Notes under the pieces: generated by a model
Databases searched by the model: none
What the model was told of the DNA's origin: nothing
What the model saw: only the letters and a program-made list of their open reading frames with translations
Position numbers and translations under genes: made by a program
Shown here: piece by piece, positions 9,180 through 19,969 of the stretch
Numbering within the stretch: position 1 is the first letter of the stretch
How the letters are laid out: the number at the start of each line of letters is the position of its first letter
DNA from: Cephalotrichum gorgonifer
Lineage: Eukaryota; Ascomycota; Sordariomycetes; Microascales; Microascaceae
Direction of reading: 5' to 3'
Assembly: GCA_900312665.1 (NCBI GenBank)
Contig: ONZQ02000019.1
Span: 1 to 64,000 of the forward strand
Length of the DNA stretch: 64,000 nt

Positions 9180-9956
9180 CTAGAAGCATAGTGCTCGCAT
9201 GATTGGCGCTCCTTTCCTCCGCGGGAGCAGGAGTAGAGGGGTTGATCCCTGAGGTTTGTCGTCGGCGTCTTGCTCTGGAGAGTTGGAGTGTCCTTGTTCA
9301 GGACCTTGCGCTGGAGAGTCGGTGAGGTCTTGCGCTGGAGAGTCGGTGAGGTCTTGCGCTAGAGCGTCGGTGAGGTCTTGCGCTAGAGCGTCAGTAAGGT
9401 CTTGCTCAGGAGAGTTGTGGTGCCCTTGCTCTAAAGAGTTGGGGTGCTCTTGCTCTGGAGAGTAGGAAGGGGGTTGCTCTGAAGAGTCGGAGTGTCCTTG
9501 CTCTGGAGAGTAGGAGGGGGGCTGCTCTGGAGAGTCAGGGAGTCCTTGCTCTGGGCATTGCGCTAGAGAATCAGAGAGGTCTTGCTTTGGAGAGCCGGGA
9601 GAGTTTTGCTCTGGAGAGTCGAGGATATGGTCAAGGCCATGGTGTGACAAGTCGAGGTTGCCGTGAAGACCTGGAGGCTCGGTCTGGAAAATCCCAGGAT
9701 CGGGTCCGTCGAACATGGTTCCGGGATGAGCTGCGAGGTCGGTGGTAGCCTCGAGCCCTCTACCGCTAGTGACCCCGAGGTTAGGACTCGAGGAGAATCG
9801 GGCCTCTGCAGTCGCTTCAGGGTGGCCTCGCGGTAATTCCTCTGTAAGAGACGTGTCCGAGGCGTTGGGATCAAATTGCGGCGCATTAACGGCTTCAGAT
9901 AAACATTCGTCCAGCTCCAGCTCGGGGCCGACATTCGGTAGCTCTGAAGCTGGCAT
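9180..9956 (-). CDS. Hypothetical ORF encoding 8-residue Ser-Pro-Glu-Gln repeats
   Basis: A 258-codon frame with an unremarkable N-terminal 110 residues is followed by about 14 imperfect copies of an octapeptide centred on SPEQ / SPAQ / DALAQ DLTD. These are encoded by a 24-bp minisatellite (9271-9622). Because the unit length is a multiple of three, and even the two 12-bp half units keep frame, the repeat can change size without breaking the ORF. The tail ends GAPIMRALCF. The low-complexity, probably disordered protein has unknown function. It starts 9 bases downstream of the stop of 9965-10330, in another frame. Confidence 0.4.
   Translation of the reverse strand: MPASELPNVGPELELDECLSEAVNAPQFDPNASDTSLTEELPRGHPEATAEARFSSSPNLGVTSGRGLEATTDLAAHPGTMFDGPDPGIFQTEPPGLHGNLDLSHHGLDHILDSPEQNSPGSPKQDLSDSLAQCPEQGLPDSPEQPPSYSPEQGHSDSSEQPPSYSPEQEHPNSLEQGHHNSPEQDLTDALAQDLTDALAQDLTDSPAQDLTDSPAQGPEQGHSNSPEQDADDKPQGSTPLLLLPRRKGAPIMRALCF
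9271..9622 (+). repeat. 24-bp coding minisatellite, about 14 units
   Basis: A tandem array has consensus close to GCTCTGGAGAGTCGGTGAGG plus TCTT. Two adjacent units near 9309-9356 are identical and two units are exact half-length (12 bp). It lies inside the ORF 9180-9956 and preserves its frame. Confidence 0.85.
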
Positions 9957-9964
9957 GAGGGGGC

Positions 9965-10330
9965 TTAGGGCTCGACACTCGGGGGTATAGGAGTGGCATG
10001 ACGCTCACAAGAAACGCCATCCTTCGTCGCAGAGTCGTAATCGGTCTGATATGAACTTGCGAAAAGTCTTTGGAGCAATTGTTGATCTGAAGGTGGCTGT
10101 TGGGAGAAGGCGACCCTCAGCTGCTGGAAAACCTCGGGATTGTGGGCAGCATGAACCAGTCTCTCAAGCATTGCAGCCGCGCCCACGTAGGCACGTAACA
10201 ATTCCAAGCCATCATAACGCGTTCTCTCTGGGACGATGGGTTCAGCGTTGGGAGGTTTAGGAGTATGATGAGGCGAACTTGGGCGACTGGATGCTTGCGG
10301 CTGTGCTGTGCCGCTCCGTCTAGGGGTCAT
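9965..10330 (-). CDS. Hypothetical ORF, N-terminal part of the 7.0-10.3 kb group
   Basis: A 121-codon frame starts with MTPRRSGTAQPQASS, a Pro/Ser/Gln-rich leader, then a helical segment (LELLRAYVGAAAMLERLVHA). It is the most upstream of a series of same-strand ORFs down to 7007 and has a TATA-like TTATATAG about 90 bases upstream. It may therefore be the true 5' exon of a gene that continues into 9180-9956 through an unidentified intron or a frameshift. There is no domain match. Confidence 0.35.
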   Translation of the reverse strand: MTPRRSGTAQPQASSRPSSPHHTPKPPNAEPIVPERTRYDGLELLRAYVGAAAMLERLVHAAHNPEVFQQLRVAFSQQPPSDQQLLQRLFASSYQTDYDSATKDGVSCERHATPIPPSVEP

Positions 10331-10483
10331 TATCGTGAAGGTATGGAATCGTCTTGGAGGATTTTGTAGATGGTGAAAGAGGCAAGAATGATGGGCAGGT
10401 CTACGGTACTGGGGTTGACCTTATATAGACACCTCACTCTCGCCGGTGGTCATACATGCCGCCGAGCTGCCTTAGCCGTCCCT

Positions 10484-10680
10484 AATGCATGACTTCCTCG
10501 GAAGACACTTACCGTCCCTGATGCCTCTCCTTCCTTTCCTGCCCTCCCCCCTCTTCCCTTCGCCTGTCTACCCTTTTCCCCTTTTCCCCTTTTCCATCTC
10601 CCCCCTTCCTTTTCCCCCAGCCTCCTTAGCGCATGACTTCCTGGGAAGTCACTCACTATCCCTGATGCCTCCCCCCCTTT
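10484..10680 (+). repeat. Direct repeat pair around a pyrimidine tract
   Basis: Two imperfect copies of a roughly 45-bp sequence (GCATGACTTCCTSGGAAG ... ATCCCTGATGCCT) lie at 10489-10533 and 10631-10672. They are separated by a C/T-rich tract. They sit upstream of the minus-strand ORF at 10330 and downstream of nothing recognisable. Confidence 0.6.
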
Positions 10681-10699
10681 CCAGCCCCCCAAGCCTGCT

Positions 10700-11546
10700 G
10701 AAACAGCCTTCCCCGCATGATGGCCACCAACATGGCAGGGTATTCCTGGTTCCGAGCTGTCTTCGAGGCTGTATCGCAGGGCGAAGTATGCCTCATGCTC
10801 CTCCCTTGGCCGTTCATTTGTTGGGAACTGATGTGGGTAAGTATTAGCGAGTGCAGATTAGCGGATCGGGCGGCAAGTGGTTCAACGGGAGGCTAGAATT
10901 GGCCGAGGGCGTGCGGTCGGATGAATGATGAAGGAAGGGTCAGTGCTCGTATGGGTAAACGTACTAGCCAAGGGTTGGGTGGGAGGATGATGTTGTTGTG
11001 ATTGTTGGCTAGCAGTGTATGGGATCTCGTGGGACATGATTTGATCTGAGACTCTTGATGTGGAGATGTACCCGCTTCCGTGCTATTTCTGCGGCATCAG
11101 GGGGATAGCGGAGGCGGCCAAGACGGAGCGTAATAATGTGCCCGTTACAAAGCTCATCCTCTCTAGGCATGTTGGTCCTCTGAGAGCGGAGCTACTCCCC
11201 TTCGTAGAATCTCGTGGTTGGGCGCTTGTACGGAACGCCCCTGCTAGGGCGTATTCAGCTCGTAGTGGGAAGCGTTGCGAATGCGAGAAGTGCAAGCCCG
11301 AGCTCTCGGTACAGTCTCCTTGGACATCCGTTGTGAATCTTCGGGCTCCCCAGCAGTACGCAACCACATCCCCATCCGTCGTGATGTGTTGTCGCGTCCG
11401 ATCTCGTGAAGACTGGCGAGTGATCCATCAAGGATTCGTTCCGCGGCCTTCATCCTAGTCGGCAGCGGACGTGCTGCGGAATGGATAAAGGCATAATAAG
11501 GTGTTGATCCTAGCATTCATGCAAACGATCCACTTGCTGATAATGC
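10700..11546. other. Intergenic, nothing supported
   Basis: A 132-codon plus ORF at 11060-11458 has four scattered Cys but no recognisable fold, and equally long frames exist opposite. It is not called as a gene. Confidence 0.4.
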
Positions 11547-12190
11547 ATGAGCTTCCTGTCGACCGATGGTATGCTTCGTTGGCCTTGTTGCCTCATATCA
11601 CCGCCGCATGCAATCCAAGCAACCCGGTGTCACTTCACGTGCTATCCCCTCGTTGTGAACCACACCGAGTCCGATAGGCTGGGGGATCTGATCTGCATCG
11701 GGGTAAACTTGAACAGTATTACGGGGAATCCCACGCTTCACAATAAGCTCCAAATTCCCTTGGCCCGAGAAGGCGGCAATCTGGAAAAGGGACTGGCTGT
11801 GCTGATTGTCGTGCAAGGTGAAATGGCTGCCATCAACAACTACAGCGACATCCTTACCGAACCGACCGGCCCGTACAACATGACGGCCTCGGAGTCTCAA
11901 GCTGCGTTTTCGGACCTGTCCCTGTACACCAACACTGAGAGCTGTCCGATGTGCACGTCTGCGATCCACTGGTCCGGCTTCAAGGAGTACATCTACGGGG
12001 CGAGCATCGAGATCTTGATTGGGAAGGCCTGGGGACAGATTTGCATCCTATCTGTCGAGGTGTTTCGGCAGTTGTTTGATATGAGGGCTATGCCGTGTAT
12101 GCTGGCTGAGGGTGCGGATGAATGACATGGATCCTTATTTCCTGTGGCAATATGTTCCGGAGTATGAGTGTCCGAAACGCTGTGAAAGGG
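11547..12190 (+). pseudogene. Deaminase-like protein, copy 2 (splice donor lost, frameshifts)
   Basis: This is a paralog of the deaminase at 2.0-2.8 kb. It keeps VVNHT, GNPTLH, GEMAAINNY, SLYTNTESCPMCTSAI and GFKEYIYGAS. The glutamate missing in copy 1 is present here. Comparison with copy 1 puts the intron at 11743-11817, but the donor reads AT instead of GT (G-to-A). The 75-nt intron is read through in frame, adding 25 residues and separating the zinc His from Gly-Glu. A frameshift near 12110 ends the ORF at 12125, while DPYFLWQY ... ECPKRCE continues in another frame to about 12190. The 5' end also differs in frame from copy 1. Probably non-functional. Confidence 0.75.
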
Positions 12191-12565
12191 TAGAGGATCC
12201 TGTTTGGCCGCGGAGAATGGTGAGTGAGGGGCTATGATGAGATGACTAGAATATAAAGAGTACAATGTAGAGAATAAATCTGAGTTGAGTAGAGTTATCC
12301 ATGCTTTTGATTTTCTCTGCAAGTAAAGTTGCGCATGAGGAATGCGGCATAATTGAGTACTGTAGAGATACTAAAGTGACCAAAGATGTGATAGTGTCTT
12401 AGATCACAATTCGATTGTTGTGGATGAATAGTGTGGTTGATCAAGGGACGAGTGTGAATTTGTGAGTTAGGCTCAGGGCAGTTTGACAATAGAATGTCCA
12501 GATCATCAGGGATACTTTCATTGTTCTCTGTCTTCTCTTGCTGAAATCCATTTAAGTGTATTCAT
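12191..12565. other. Convergent intergenic spacer
   Basis: Moderately AT-rich DNA lies between the 3' ends of the copy-2 deaminase (plus) and copy-2 oxygenase (minus). No ORF or repeat is supported. Confidence 0.5.
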
Positions 12566-13656
12566 CTACAGCACTACTAGTGCTGTGTTGACGCTTTCGA
12601 CCCTTGTGCCCTTCTCATTAGCCTCCTGCTGAGAATTCAGCTTTGCCTGCAGAGCTGCATAGTGTATCGCTATGGCCTTTGATGTGAACTGTTCTCCCGT
12701 CACTATTGGGTATTTCTTGTTCGGTCCCTGAATCAGCGTATCCTTGTGCGGCTGGTTGAAGAAGGTAATGCTATATCTCTCTCCAAAGTTGTCACCCTCC
12801 TCATACGGTGCCTTCACCCTGTGGAACGTGCTTTTGAACCGGTCGTCTGATCAGCTCATCAGCATGTCGCCAATGTTGCAGATGATGCTCCCCGGCACGA
12901 AGTTGACCTTGGTCCAGGCCTCACCGGCGGCCCACTCAGTGACGACTTCCCTCCCAGGGCAGATCTCCAGACCTGACTGGCCCTCCCTCTCGAAGAGAAG
13001 GGTGAGAAACCCCCAGTCGACATGGGCACTGGCTCGGTGATGGATCTCGCTATCATTGGTCTTGGGAGTCTCAAAGTAGTGTAGCAGCCTCAGCACGCTC
13101 TGTGAGCTCGGCTGCGAGATGTCATGTGCCTTGATGAAGAAATCGTCCGGGAAGCCAAGTCTGCGGGTGAGGCAGACCATGAGCTTCTCGGACATACCCT
13201 GCAGCTTGTGCATGAAGCGCAGGCTCTCGTCCTTGAAACCGGGGCGGGCGTCGTCGCCGATCCAGAGGTCCCTCATATTCTCGCCAAACTGCAGCTGGTA
13301 GGACTCCTTCTGGTCGGCCGCGCTAGTGGAGGGGCAGACCTGGGACTTGTGCTCGTAGCCGGTGTTCTGCGGGTTCTAGGGGACAGAGCGCTTGGTGGGA
13401 TCTGGGAGGGAGAAGAAGTTCTCCGAGGTGTTGAATATGGAGGAGACTTCGGCGGGGGAGATGCCATGGTCGACGATGGCGAAGAAGCCGACTTGCTCCG
13501 CGGTGGTGCAGAGCTGGTTGGTGATCTCATCGATATGGGTGTCGAAGTCTGCGAGGGAGATCTGTAAATGCTGTTGGTGACTCGTCCCAAGAGGTTGGTT
13601 TTCAGATGGCTTTGTCTTACCTGAGGAATCTCCCTACTCTTGTACTTGGTGGCCAT
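12566..13656 (-). pseudogene. 2OG-Fe(II) oxygenase, copy 2, two nonsense mutations
   Basis: This is a paralog of the oxygenase at 3.4-4.5 kb. Exon 1 (13656-13621, MATKYKSREIPQ) and exon 2 (from 13561) are separated by a 59-nt intron. The frame is otherwise continuous through the iron ligands (SAHVDWGF, FKSTFHRVK) and the 2OG motif R-Y-S that copy 1 has lost. Two conserved Trp codons are stops: VPW becomes VP-TAG at 13378-13376, and MSW becomes MS-TGA at 12853-12851. Both are G-to-A changes as RIP produces. It is convergent with the copy-2 deaminase, whereas copy 1 is divergent from its deaminase. As it stands it cannot make a full protein. Confidence 0.85.
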
Positions 13657-14372
13657 TGTGGTAGTTCTCGAGAGGGTTGTCGGGGATACGGAATGGATAA
13701 ACTTGATAATGATGTGCTGGGTGATAACTTGGAAGTTTATGGGTTGATCTCAGCGCCTCGGGTGTTCTATTCGTGTCAGAGATGTTGAAACTGGGCACTG
13801 ATGATGAAAGCTGCAGTAGAGAGAAACCGATGTGGGCGCTGGTGGGGTGGGGTGCTACCAACTGCCAGTGAGAGTTATTTCATATTTAAGTAGTACATCA
13901 CAGGCAACCACATTTGCGTTTCGCGTCTCGTTCTCGCGACTTCTTTTGCCCAAGACAGCTATTCGATCACCCGATTGTGAGATGATAGCGTCGAGCCCTT
14001 GGGTGTGGTTGCGTTTTAATATGGCGATTGTCATTGTATGTGTATCTGCGATAATAACAGGTGCCTCGGCTGAGGAGTGGGGCTCGGTAGCCTGGACCCT
14101 AACATTATCGGGCCCTCCCCGAGTGCATCTACTTGTAAGCAAAAGAGTCGTGAGAGATCTATAGGCTATTTATGGAGGCTCCGGTCCATCATAGATAAGA
14201 GAGATAGGAAGCCATGCTTTCAAACCCCGAGCATCTAAGTAGCTCGCAGACGTTTGAATGTTATCGACAAGAAGCAGCACTTTGCAGATCTGAAGAAGAG
14301 GGGTTGATGAAACATTTGGAGGGATATTACATTGGAGATCGTTATCTTGGTGTTCGCATTCTATTCCTCTGT
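13657..14372. other. Intergenic, nothing supported
   Basis: This is the promoter side of the copy-2 oxygenase and the 3' side of the permease. Only shadow ORFs are present. Confidence 0.5.
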
Positions 14373-16264
14373 CTATACCATTGCACTGACAGGAACCTCC
14401 TTTGCCGTGGAGTATCTGGGGCCTTTTTCGTCCCTATCATCCGTACCACGACTCTCCGTATCTGCCTCCACCCCGTCGATTGTTTCGTCAAAACCAGGTA
14501 CAGTTTTCTCAATCAGGGTGCCCTTGTCAGGGAAGAAAAAGTTGAGAACGTAGTACAAGAATATGGACATGAAATAGCCGTAAAGCCAGTTGAAGCTGAA
14601 CAGGTGCTGAAGCCCGACAGTGAGCTGCACATTTTCTGGCGTGACCTTGTTACCCAGACCAGGCAGGAGCGGCACAATCACAACCAGTGTCGTGACCAAA
14701 GCGTGCCAGTTTACGCCCTATCTGTTGAAGCGGTAGATGCCTCTGGGATCGTACAGGGCCGGGATGTTGTACTTGCGCTTCTTGATCAGCTAGTAGTCGG
14801 TCGTCATCATGCTGGCGATGGGTACCATGAAAATCGCGTACGCTGACATGAAGCTCAGGAATGCGCTGGCTGAAGCCATGATGATCCAGGGGCAGAGCGC
14901 CCATCCGCCCGCCAGGGCAGCGAAGATGGTGCCTCGCCGGATGTTGAACCACTTGGGGTTTAGGTTGGTGATGTCGTTGGCGAAGGAAATGGAGTTGGCA
15001 CTAATGTTGACGCTGATCTGGGCGAGTAGCCAGATGACTCCGCAGAAGAATGCCGCGGCGCGACCCCCCGAGCTGCCCTGCCACTTGTTGACGATGTCGA
15101 TGGGATTCCAGAGGGCTTCGCCGTAGAGCTCGCGGGAGGCACTGGCTGCGACGATGCCAAAGAGTCCGACAATTGTCTTGAGGAAAGGGATAAAGGGCAG
15201 CTGCCAGTATGGCGCTTTGCTCTCCTTGCTGAAGCGGGAGAAGTCGGGTATGTTGACGGCAAGAGTGCTGTAGCCTCCGGTCACGGAAGTCTTCCACAGA
15301 GTCAGAGTCAAAGTAGTAAGATTCAATATGCAGGCGACTTACCAAGCTGGAGAGCCGTAGCCATGAACGAGTAGACCCAGACACTGTGGCTGGTGCACTA
15401 AAGAACTGGCCACCCCCGCCAGCCTTGACAGAGATCCAGATGACCATGGCGAGAGCCATAGGGAGAGTCAGAACAGCCTTGACGTTGAACATGTATTGAA
15501 GCTTATGAGTCGGAACCAGCAGCAAGGGGAACTGCAACAGCCAGTAGATGAGATAGGAGCACATGCCCTGAGGCGTCACGCCAATTCGCGCGGGCAAATG
15601 GTTGGGGATGTTGGCATAGCTGGGCCAGATGGCCAAGATGATCTGTCCCAAGCCAGTCAGTCAAAAACCGAGCCTAACTTCACGTGCCTGGGGATTCGGA
15701 GCTGCAGTACCGCCGTGACACAGTCTCCCCCACCGGCGCTGTTAACGCCAAACCAGAACAGGGCCAGAATGCCGCGGCTGATGACGCAGAAGTAGCTCAG
15801 CCAGTAGCCATAGCTGGCCCTCGCAGCGATGGGGAAGGGGATATGCAAGTCGGACCCTATGCAGCCATTCAGGACTGTCGGGATGGCATTGCATATTCCA
15901 GCAACAAGCACTATCAGCACGGCATCGGTGGCCGACAGACCATTGGGATAGAGGCCGCGCTCCAAGTCGGAATGGTGACCAAGTCGCTGTACCAGTAGGT
16001 GAGGAATGTCCATTTGGTCCAGGTGCGTCTCTCCGGGGGCACGGGGTCTGGGAGAGGGAGCGTTGTGAGCAGACAGACAGAAGCCGTAGGTAACGGAGAC
16101 ATTCACACACCTTGGTCTGCGTTGGTCCAGACGTCCGGGGGCGCGATACTGCTATTTTGCTTGGGCAGCTTCCAGCTGCTGGGCCTGGTGAGCCGCAGCT
16201 TGGTCTTTTCTGCAAGGGGCTGGGCCTTAGCCTGGCCGCGCTGGCGGAGGCTGTGGAAGTCCAT
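14373..16264 (-). pseudogene. NCS1-family nucleobase permease, pseudogene
   Basis: The gene reads from MDFHSLRQRG (16264) through 12-TM permease sequence to 14373. It has NCS1 features: DVWTNADQ, GLSATDAVLIVLVAGICNA, FWFGVNSAGGGDCVTA, AIWPSYANIPNHLP, VTGGYSTLAVNIPDFSRF, WNPIDIVNKW and a GVNW motif. Three introns fit (after NADQ, after DCVTA, after RLSSL). Defects are a frameshift near 15955, a TAG at 14792-14790 where family members have Trp (TDYWLIKKRKY), and a second TAG at 14720-14718. The first stop is RIP-like. Relatives import uracil, cytosine, allantoin or similar. Placed beside deaminase and oxygenase copies, it would supply their substrate; it now appears dead. Confidence 0.85.
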
Positions 16265-16770
16265 TCTGACAGACGGACGGCGGGTAGACTCGACAAGGTT
16301 CCACTCAGCGTCAATGGGGAGGCAGAGGGATGAGCAGAGAACAGCGTCGTGAAGCTTGAAGCCCGGCGCCGGTGGCCGGCATATATGTAGATTTAGGCAT
16401 TCTTCCTCGTGCTGGGCGAGGGTCGCGATAGTGGCCGTAGTCAATGGGGCATTGGGGCCTATCACCTGCTTGGCCAGTGATCCGGCGACACAGCGTGGCT
16501 ACCTAGGCAGGGCTTTTCCGGGGTGGAGATACGGAGTTGATGGGCTAGCACCGGCAAAGGAAGGAACGTGCACTCGCTCTTATCGCGTTGCGTGGGTGGG
16601 CTCCACTTCGGTCGAGGCTGGCTGATAGCGTTATCTCAGACCGTGTTCGTACGAATGCGTACGGTCTCATTTACACCTTGGGCTAGGCGTTCGGGTTGTG
16701 AAGGCTGCTCCGGACACAATACGGTCTCAACCATTCGGAGTCCTGCGTACTTGGACGTCTCAGCATCTCC

Positions 16771-18994
16771 ATGTCACTGAGCGGATTTCGCAATCGCCTC
16801 GCGTGCGCAGCCTGCACGCGGCGCAAAGTCAAGTGCTCCAAGACAGTGCCCTGCACCAACTGCGTTCGGAGGTGAGTACTCTCACGCGAATCCCGATCCC
16901 CGAGTCTCAGCACGAGCACTGCGACTCACCACACTCAACCTTTCCAGAGGAGAGCAGGACTCCTGTGTCGAAGGTTCGGACGCGTACTCCACCACCTCGA
17001 CCATCGTCGGACGGAGCGCCGCTGGCTTGTCGTCTCCTCAATTGACCAGACATGACCAGCATGATGTCGACGCGCTGCGACGCCGAGTCTCGGAGCTCGA
17101 GGCCGAGCTTCAGCGCGGCTCGTCCGCTTCCGAACCATCACCTCCCATGGAGATGACGAGACAACAGCAGCAGCATCAGCAATCGGGAATCTTCGTTGAC
17201 GAAAGGGGGGATCAGAATCAAGGCGACAACCGAGACCGCAATCATCAGCGGGAAGAGCCAGCCCGAGATGCAGTCGTCGAAGATGCGGCATCCATACTCG
17301 AGTTCCTGGCATGGGGCCGGCGGAAGAATCCCGATTACCAGTCCGTGGCTTCCCCCGAGACGGTCCTCAACGTCGACCAGGTCGCCGGCAATGTCAGAGA
17401 CGCTCATGTGCAGCCGGAACTGCCAGCGGCGCAGCATCCGACGCTGGAGGATCTTTCGCAGCCTTCGGTGCTGCAGCTGCTTCTTCCGGACCAGCGACGG
17501 GTGTGGCAGCTTGTAGACTGGCACGAGCACTGTGTGCTGTGGTATCATTGCTCATACTACGCGCCCACGCTGCGAAAGCAGCTGGAAAGCTTTTACTCGA
17601 TATATGCCGGCTCGATCGAGAACTCCGAGGTCAATCTGCAATGGGTGGCTTTCCTGTTTGCCGTCCTGACCGGAAGCATGACGTGCGTGTCCAGTCACAC
17701 AGCAGAGGTCTGGGGATATCGAGACTCGGAGAGGGAGACCCTGTCCAAGAAGTGGTTTCAGGCCGTCATTGCGTGCCTGAACCAGGCCGATTACGCTGCG
17801 AATCACTCCATTCTCTCAGTCCAGGCGATTGCGACCTTGACCATCTCGGCCCACATGCTCGGCTTCTCCAACATGCAGTCTATCTACCTTGCCGCGGCAG
17901 TGAGGATAGCACAAAGCCTCGGGCTGCACAGGCTCACTCCCGAGACCCCCGGAAGCTTCGTCGAGAAGGAAACTGGCCGGAGGGCCTGGACTCAGCTGTG
18001 CAGCCAGGACTGGTTCAGTCTCCCTTTTTCTGAGACCTATCTGGTGAATCCTCTGTACTCCAAGTCGGAACCACCGTTGAACTGCGATGATGGAGAGGTG
18101 GTGCCTCTGCCCGAGTCTGTCCCCACTGTCACTAGTTACGCCAGGTTTTTGTCCTCCATCGCGGCCATTATGCCGCCCCTTCAAGACGGCCTCATCTCGT
18201 GCAACACGCCTTTTACCAAGTACGAGCAGATTATAAAGTACGACAAGCAGCTACGGTCTCTTGCCACCTCTGGTCGCCCTACGTTCTTGTCCAACCTTCC
18301 AATGGAACCAGGCTGGCCAATATACATCCCATGGGCACGAAGGGCATTAGCCATCTCTTCTTCACACAAGATCATCATGATCCATCGATCATTCTTGTCC
18401 GAGAGCTTTACAAAACCCGCATTTGCCTTCACGCGTCGCACTTGTCTGGCCGCGTCGAAAACCATCATCAAAGAATACAAATGCGTGGTGGAAGAGGATG
18501 GCCCTGTCATCTGGATCCATCAGGCGTTTTCCATCGCCGCCTCAATTATCCTCATCTTGGATATTCTTCATCGTGAACCGGGCGAGAGAGAAATTGCTGA
18601 GCATAGACAGCTGATCGAGGACATCGTCGAGATCCTCAAGAAATACCGGAACAGTATGATTGCCGTCCGAGGAGCCAAGTTGCTCTGTGCCCTGCTCGAG
18701 GAGATTGCCAACATTTCGAACGATGCCAGCCGGAAGCGCAGGTTAGAGGATGATGCCGATAATCGAGCGCAGAAGCGGTTCCGCGGATTCAATGTCCCCG
18801 TCTTCGTCAAGTCATTCTGCGAAGGCCAGAGATCATCGATTCGGAGCCCAGCGCAGCAGCAGCTTCATTCACCCCATGCAGCGCTCATGCAGACGATGCC
18901 TATAGATACTTTCACGGATATAGGCAATTTTGAAGCGACGACGAGTTTCGAGAACCTGTTGTATCTCGCGAATAATGACTTCTATTCGTTTTGA
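16771..18994 (+). CDS. Zn2Cys6 transcription factor
   Basis: Two exons, 16771-16871 and 16948-18994, encode 715 residues; the 76-nt intron (GTGAGT...CCAG) splits the zinc cluster. The DNA-binding motif is CAACTRRKVKCSKTVPCTNC followed, after the intron, by VRRGEQDSC, giving the C-x2-C-x6-C-x5-C-x2-C-x8-C pattern. A short coiled coil follows (VDALRRRVSELEAELQ), and the middle region (HSILSVQAIATLTISAHMLG ... AVRIAQSLGLHR) is the fungal-specific transcription factor domain. Near the C-terminus there is a basic KRRLEDDADNRAQKRFRG stretch. Unlike the neighbouring permease and oxygenase, the frame has no stops. Position suggests it may have regulated the adjacent nucleobase genes; that is inference. 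It is convergent with the hydrolase, 19 bases apart. Confidence 0.9.
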
Positions 18995-19013
18995 GCTCGG
19001 ATATTGCTCTATT

Positions 19014-19725
19014 TCAAACTTGGACCTTTTCCAAAAGCCGACTGACAGCACCCATGACGCCTTCCAAGTCCTCCAAGATTAGTTGATGTCCGCTCGTAAC
19101 GGTCTCGACCCAGCACACCTTTGAGCCGATCAGGTTTGATAACCCAGTCGATCTCTCAACCGGGCTAATGACATCCAAGTCCCCTGCGATCAACACTGTC
19201 GGACACATTATGTTGGCGTACGCTGGATCCTTGTGGGATTCGTCCACCATCATCTCGCAGGTCCTCGCGTATCCCTCCACGTCGGACCCCGAGACAGCGT
19301 CAAATACGTCCTTCCTCGCCTCCGCCTCGACGGGGCGCTTAACGTCGGAGGGAAAGTTGGACTTGCATGCGAGGTCGGCGGCCCAGGCGATGCCATTGCT
19401 CCGTGTGTTGGCTGCCATTTCTAGCATGCGCGCCTTGATGGCGGGGATGTGTGCCGCAGAGCGGGCGGCGCCTAGGAGGACGAGACCGGCGAGCTTGGTG
19501 GGGTGCTGGGCTGCGTAGTGCATGGCGACGGCCGTACCGAGGGAGTGGCCGATGAGGAGGAGCTGGAGGTACGAGTGTCAGTTCAAACTGAGCCCATCTC
19601 CCCATGGGCTTCATTACTCCTCGCGAGCTCACCTCCTTTGTCTCTTTGTCATTGCCAGAATCTTGGAGAGATGTGATGATATGGTGTACTACAACTATGA
19701 TGATATTGTGATGTTTGGAACTCAC
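19014..19725 (-). pseudogene. Alpha/beta hydrolase, 5'-truncated
   Basis: The C-terminal part of an alpha/beta hydrolase spans exon 2 (19562-19014), joined over a 70-nt intron (GTGAGC...CCAG) to a short upstream segment TSLQDSGNDKETKE. The nucleophile elbow LIGHSLGTAVAMHYA gives Ser in G-x-S-x-G. CPTVLIAGDLDVISP carries the Asp and SGHQL the His of the triad. The first 60-80 residues (oxyanion strand, HG motif) are missing: upstream of about 19725 the DNA turns into repeat-rich sequence. It looks like an enol-lactonase or esterase relative broken by a rearrangement. It could be transcribed but would lack the core N-terminal strands. Confidence 0.7.
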
Positions 19726-19969
19726 TTCTTAACCAGAACCCCGGTCTCACAAGTCCTTGTGAGCCCATTATGATTCAGATCGTAACATTAGTTGCCTCCT
19801 ATGGCCAATCATATGTCTTTCCAGGGTGATCGGGGCGACTCTTACAGAGTTGCCTTAGTTACCTGCTCTCTATGCTGACTCATCAGCACGTAGTCCATAA
19901 TCATATGCAAGGGCGAGGCCTTGATTGAATCAAGCCATAACACCAGGGACCACCCTTTCTTTTCTTTAT

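Noticed and set aside
11060..11458. 132-codon plus ORF with several Cys
   Set aside because: Cys spacing fits no zinc or disulfide motif, and open frames exist on the opposite strand; no start context or splice support.
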